A program made the position numbers and the translations under genes. Of a stretch of DNA of 64,000 nucleotides, positions 62,151 to 64,000 are shown piece after piece. Location of the stretch: assembly GCF_024125425.1 (NCBI RefSeq), contig NZ_JAMXWN010000002.1, forward strand, positions 62,001-126,000. The letters are read 5' to 3'. This stretch comes from Sporolactobacillus kofuensis. GTDB lineage: Bacteria; Bacillota; Bacilli; Bacillales; Sporolactobacillaceae. The stretch's first letter is position 1, and every line of letters begins with the position of its first letter. The notes beneath the pieces are model-generated. The model was not told the origin of the DNA. It made no database searches and saw nothing but the letters and a program-made list of their open reading frames with translations.

Positions 62151-62310
62151 GAACCCAAGAAAATGAATTGAACCTACTAAACTAAAAATCAATCATTCTA
62201 AGTAAGCATTAAGACTTTTGATCCAACAGTGAGCAGGTATCCAATCGCTTCAACTTTTTAATAATTGCAGATAATCAAAAAGACGAGTTGTGGATGGGGG
62301 CTGAAGCTAT
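62151..62310 (+). other. Spacer between repeat array and HyuA gene
   Basis: It begins with the end of a last degenerate unit (GAACCCAAG) and a short ATTGAACC echo, then AT-rich sequence. No convincing promoter was seen. A weak RBS (GATGGGGG) precedes the HyuA start. Confidence 0.4.
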
Positions 62311-64000
62311 ATGAAACTTATTGGAGTAGACATTGGCGGTACGTTTACAGATGTGATCTATACGGATACGGATACCGGTGTTTCGCGCATTCATAAGACG
62401 CCGACGACCACACAAGATCCCTCAATTGGTATGGTGAATGGGATTGCGGAGATTTGTACCCGCTATGGCATTGATCGGGAGAGTGTGGATCACGTGTTTC
62501 ATGGAACGACAATTGCGACCAATGCCGCACTGGAACATAAAGGTGCGAAAACTGGTTTGATTACGACAAAGGGTTATCGGGATATTCTGCAGATTGGTCG
62601 GCACCAGCGCCCGGAAAATTACTCGATTGCCCAGGAAATTCCGTGGCAGGACCGCACCATGGTTGAACGACGCTACCGTCAGACGGTTTCTGAACGGATC
62701 GGCGTCCTTGATGGAAAAGCTTATGAAAAAGTTCCGCTTGATGAAGATGCGGTTGTTAAAATATTGGATGGCTTTAAGGCAGAAGGTGTGGAATCGGTCG
62801 TTGTCGGCTTTCTTTTTTCCTATTTAGATCCTTCACATGAAGAACGTGTCAAAGCAATCATTCATGAAAAATTCCCCGAGTTTTATGTGACCACTTCAGC
62901 GAACATTTCCCCGCAGTTTCGTGAATTTGAACGTTTTGCTACAGCGAGTATGAATGGTTTTGTTGGCCCTAAAATGAAGGGCTATATTGAAAGCTTGGAG
63001 ACGAGGCTTCGTGAAGCCGGTGTGGCCTGTGATCTCTTGATTATGACCTCAAACGGTGGGGTCGCTAATTCTGAGACAATTGCTGAAAAACCGGTAATGA
63101 CGCTTCTATCCGGTCCGGCGGCTGGAGTGCTTGGTGGGCAGTGGGCAGGAAAGTTATCGAATCATCAACGGCTAATCACGTTTGATGTTGGTGGAACCAG
63201 TGCGGATATTGGGATTGTGACGGAGCACGGATTTTCGGAATCATCGGCTGGTGATACCGAAATTGCCGGGTATCCCGTTCAGGTGCCGATGATTGATATC
63301 TATACCATTGGTGCAGGCGGCGGCAGTGTCGCCTATGTGGATGCTGGTGGTGCTTTCAGAGTAGGACCTGAAAGTGCCGGTTCCTATCCTGGGCCAGCAT
63401 GCTACGGACGCGGCGGCGAATTGCCAACGGTAACCGATGCGACATTGGTGCTTGGACGGCTTGATCCTGATCACTTCTTGGATGGTGAGATGGAAATCTA
63501 TCCGGAGAAAGCTGTGCAGGCCGTGCAAAAGTTGGCAGATGAACTAGGGCTGGGACTTTATGAAACAGCAGAGGGTATTCTGACGATTGTGAACAACAAT
63601 ATGGCCAATGCGATTCGTTCGCGAACGATTCAAAAGGGCTTTGATCCGCGTGCGTTCAGTCTGGCTGCGTTAGGAGGTGGCGGTCCGATGTGTTCAATTG
63701 AAGTTGCGGAAATTCTCGATATTCCTGAAGTTGTTATTCCTCCTTATCCGGGCATCACCTCGGCAACCGGACTGCTCACGACCGATCTGAAATACGACGC
63801 TGTACAAACGATTTTCATGTCCAGTGACAAAGTGGATCTGGATTATATCAATCAGCGCTTCACAAATCTTGAGGCTGATATAACGGCTCAATTGGAAGAA
63901 GCGGGCTTTGAATCTGAACAAATTTCGCTTCTGCGCTTCTTTGATTGCCGCTATGACGGGCAAGGCTATGAACTGCGGATTCCGGTTGAACCAGGGATTA
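62311..64000 (+). CDS. Hydantoinase/5-oxoprolinase subunit A (HyuA-type ATP-dependent hydantoinase), 3' truncated by window
   Basis: The frame is open from ATG 62311 to the window end (563 codons). The N-terminal actin-like ATPase motif [10 protein letters not shown], the [11 protein letters not shown] segment, [17 protein letters not shown] and the second nucleotide motif [11 protein letters not shown] (about 291-301) define the HyuA/OplAH family. With a HyuB subunit it uses ATP to open hydantoin, N-methylhydantoin or 5-oxoproline rings. Its location after preTA and the NCS1 permease suggests a cyclic ureide. The partner subunit would lie beyond the window. Confidence 0.93.
   Translation, partial: MKLIGVDIGGTFTDVIYTDTDTGVSRIHKTPTTTQDPSIGMVNGIAEICTRYGIDRESVDHVFHGTTIATNAALEHKGAKTGLITTKGYRDILQIGRHQRPENYSIAQEIPWQDRTMVERRYRQTVSERIGVLDGKAYEKVPLDEDAVVKILDGFKAEGVESVVVGFLFSYLDPSHEERVKAIIHEKFPEFYVTTSANISPQFREFERFATASMNGFVGPKMKGYIESLETRLREAGVACDLLIMTSNGGVANSETIAEKPVMTLLSGPAAGVLGGQWAGKLSNHQRLITFDVGGTSADIGIVTEHGFSESSAGDTEIAGYPVQVPMIDIYTIGAGGGSVAYVDAGGAFRVGPESAGSYPGPACYGRGGELPTVTDATLVLGRLDPDHFLDGEMEIYPEKAVQAVQKLADELGLGLYETAEGILTIVNNNMANAIRSRTIQKGFDPRAFSLAALGGGGPMCSIEVAEILDIPEVVIPPYPGITSATGLLTTDLKYDAVQTIFMSSDKVDLDYINQRFTNLEADITAQLEEAGFESEQISLLRFFDCRYDGQGYELRIPVEPGI

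Noticed and set aside
61209-62158. Minus-strand ORFs rich in LGS heptapeptide repeats
   Set aside because: They are produced by the 21-bp tandem repeat read in frame. Units of 19 and 20 bp break the frame repeatedly, there is no RBS, and no single ORF spans the array.

Overview
The window looks like a chromosomal segment of a low-to-moderate GC Firmicute of class Bacilli. The evidence is strong AGGAGG-type ribosome binding sites with some TTG and GTG starts, sigma-A type promoters, an S-box (SAM-I) riboswitch with an intrinsic terminator, LuxS, lipoprotein-anchored ABC binding proteins, and CcpA (cre) and CodY-like boxes. Family content would fit a Sporolactobacillus/Pullulanibacillus/Bacillus-like soil organism, but no rRNA or universal marker is present, so the genus is not resolved. 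No tRNA, rRNA, IS element, prophage or CRISPR array was seen.

Layout. (1) 1-410: 3' end of a GH5 cellulase and a coding relic. (2) 395-7646: an S-box controlled sulfur operon with free methionine-R-sulfoxide reductase, an MtnE-like aminotransferase, an SDR, an HcxA-like alcohol dehydrogenase, MetNIQ and LuxS. (3) 7766-9122, minus strand: a small ORF and an NlpC/P60-LysM cell-wall hydrolase, followed by a decayed metallophosphoesterase. (4) 9747-22146: dipeptide ABC transporter operon 1 with M20 and S9 peptidases, an IclR regulator, DUF1177, AroM and an M29-like aminopeptidase. (5) 22363-28341: VanZ-like protein, then an SsuBAC-like ABC system with an M24 peptidase inside it and an M42 aminopeptidase behind it. 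(6) 28605-35434, minus strand: amidase, APC permease, acetamidase/formamidase, then a histidine kinase / AraC response regulator / SSS-like membrane protein operon with a CodY-like box at its promoter. (7) 35781-37340: SH3b(x4)-GH25 lysozyme. (8) 37979-46555: a second, AT-richer dipeptide ABC operon ending in a 39-residue ORF and a GatA-type amidase, followed by two divergent GntR regulators. (9) 46733-52361: a third GntR regulator divergent from a four-carbon acid sugar operon (dehydrogenase, DUF1537 kinase, class II aldolase, GntP permease), with two GntR-type operators and a cre site after the promoter. (10) 52609-64000: a reductive pyrimidine catabolism cluster (PucR, class III aminotransferase, M20 amidohydrolase, NCS1 permease, PreT, PreA, a 72-residue ORF), then an 870-bp tandem array of about 21-bp units and a HyuA-type ATP-dependent hydantoinase running off the edge.

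How it fits together. The window is dominated by scavenging of organic nitrogen and sulfur: methionine and its oxidised or deaminated forms, peptides (two Dpp/Opp systems and at least five cytoplasmic peptidases), amides, and pyrimidines. Each block carries its own regulator type (SAM riboswitch, IclR, two-component system with CodY, GntR, PucR). The least explained parts are the 21-bp tandem array, the DUF1177-AroM-M29 block, the kinase operon whose likely input module is a separate transporter-like gene, the 39-residue amidase companion, and the pairing of PreTA with an ATP-dependent hydantoinase gene where a dihydropyrimidinase is expected.
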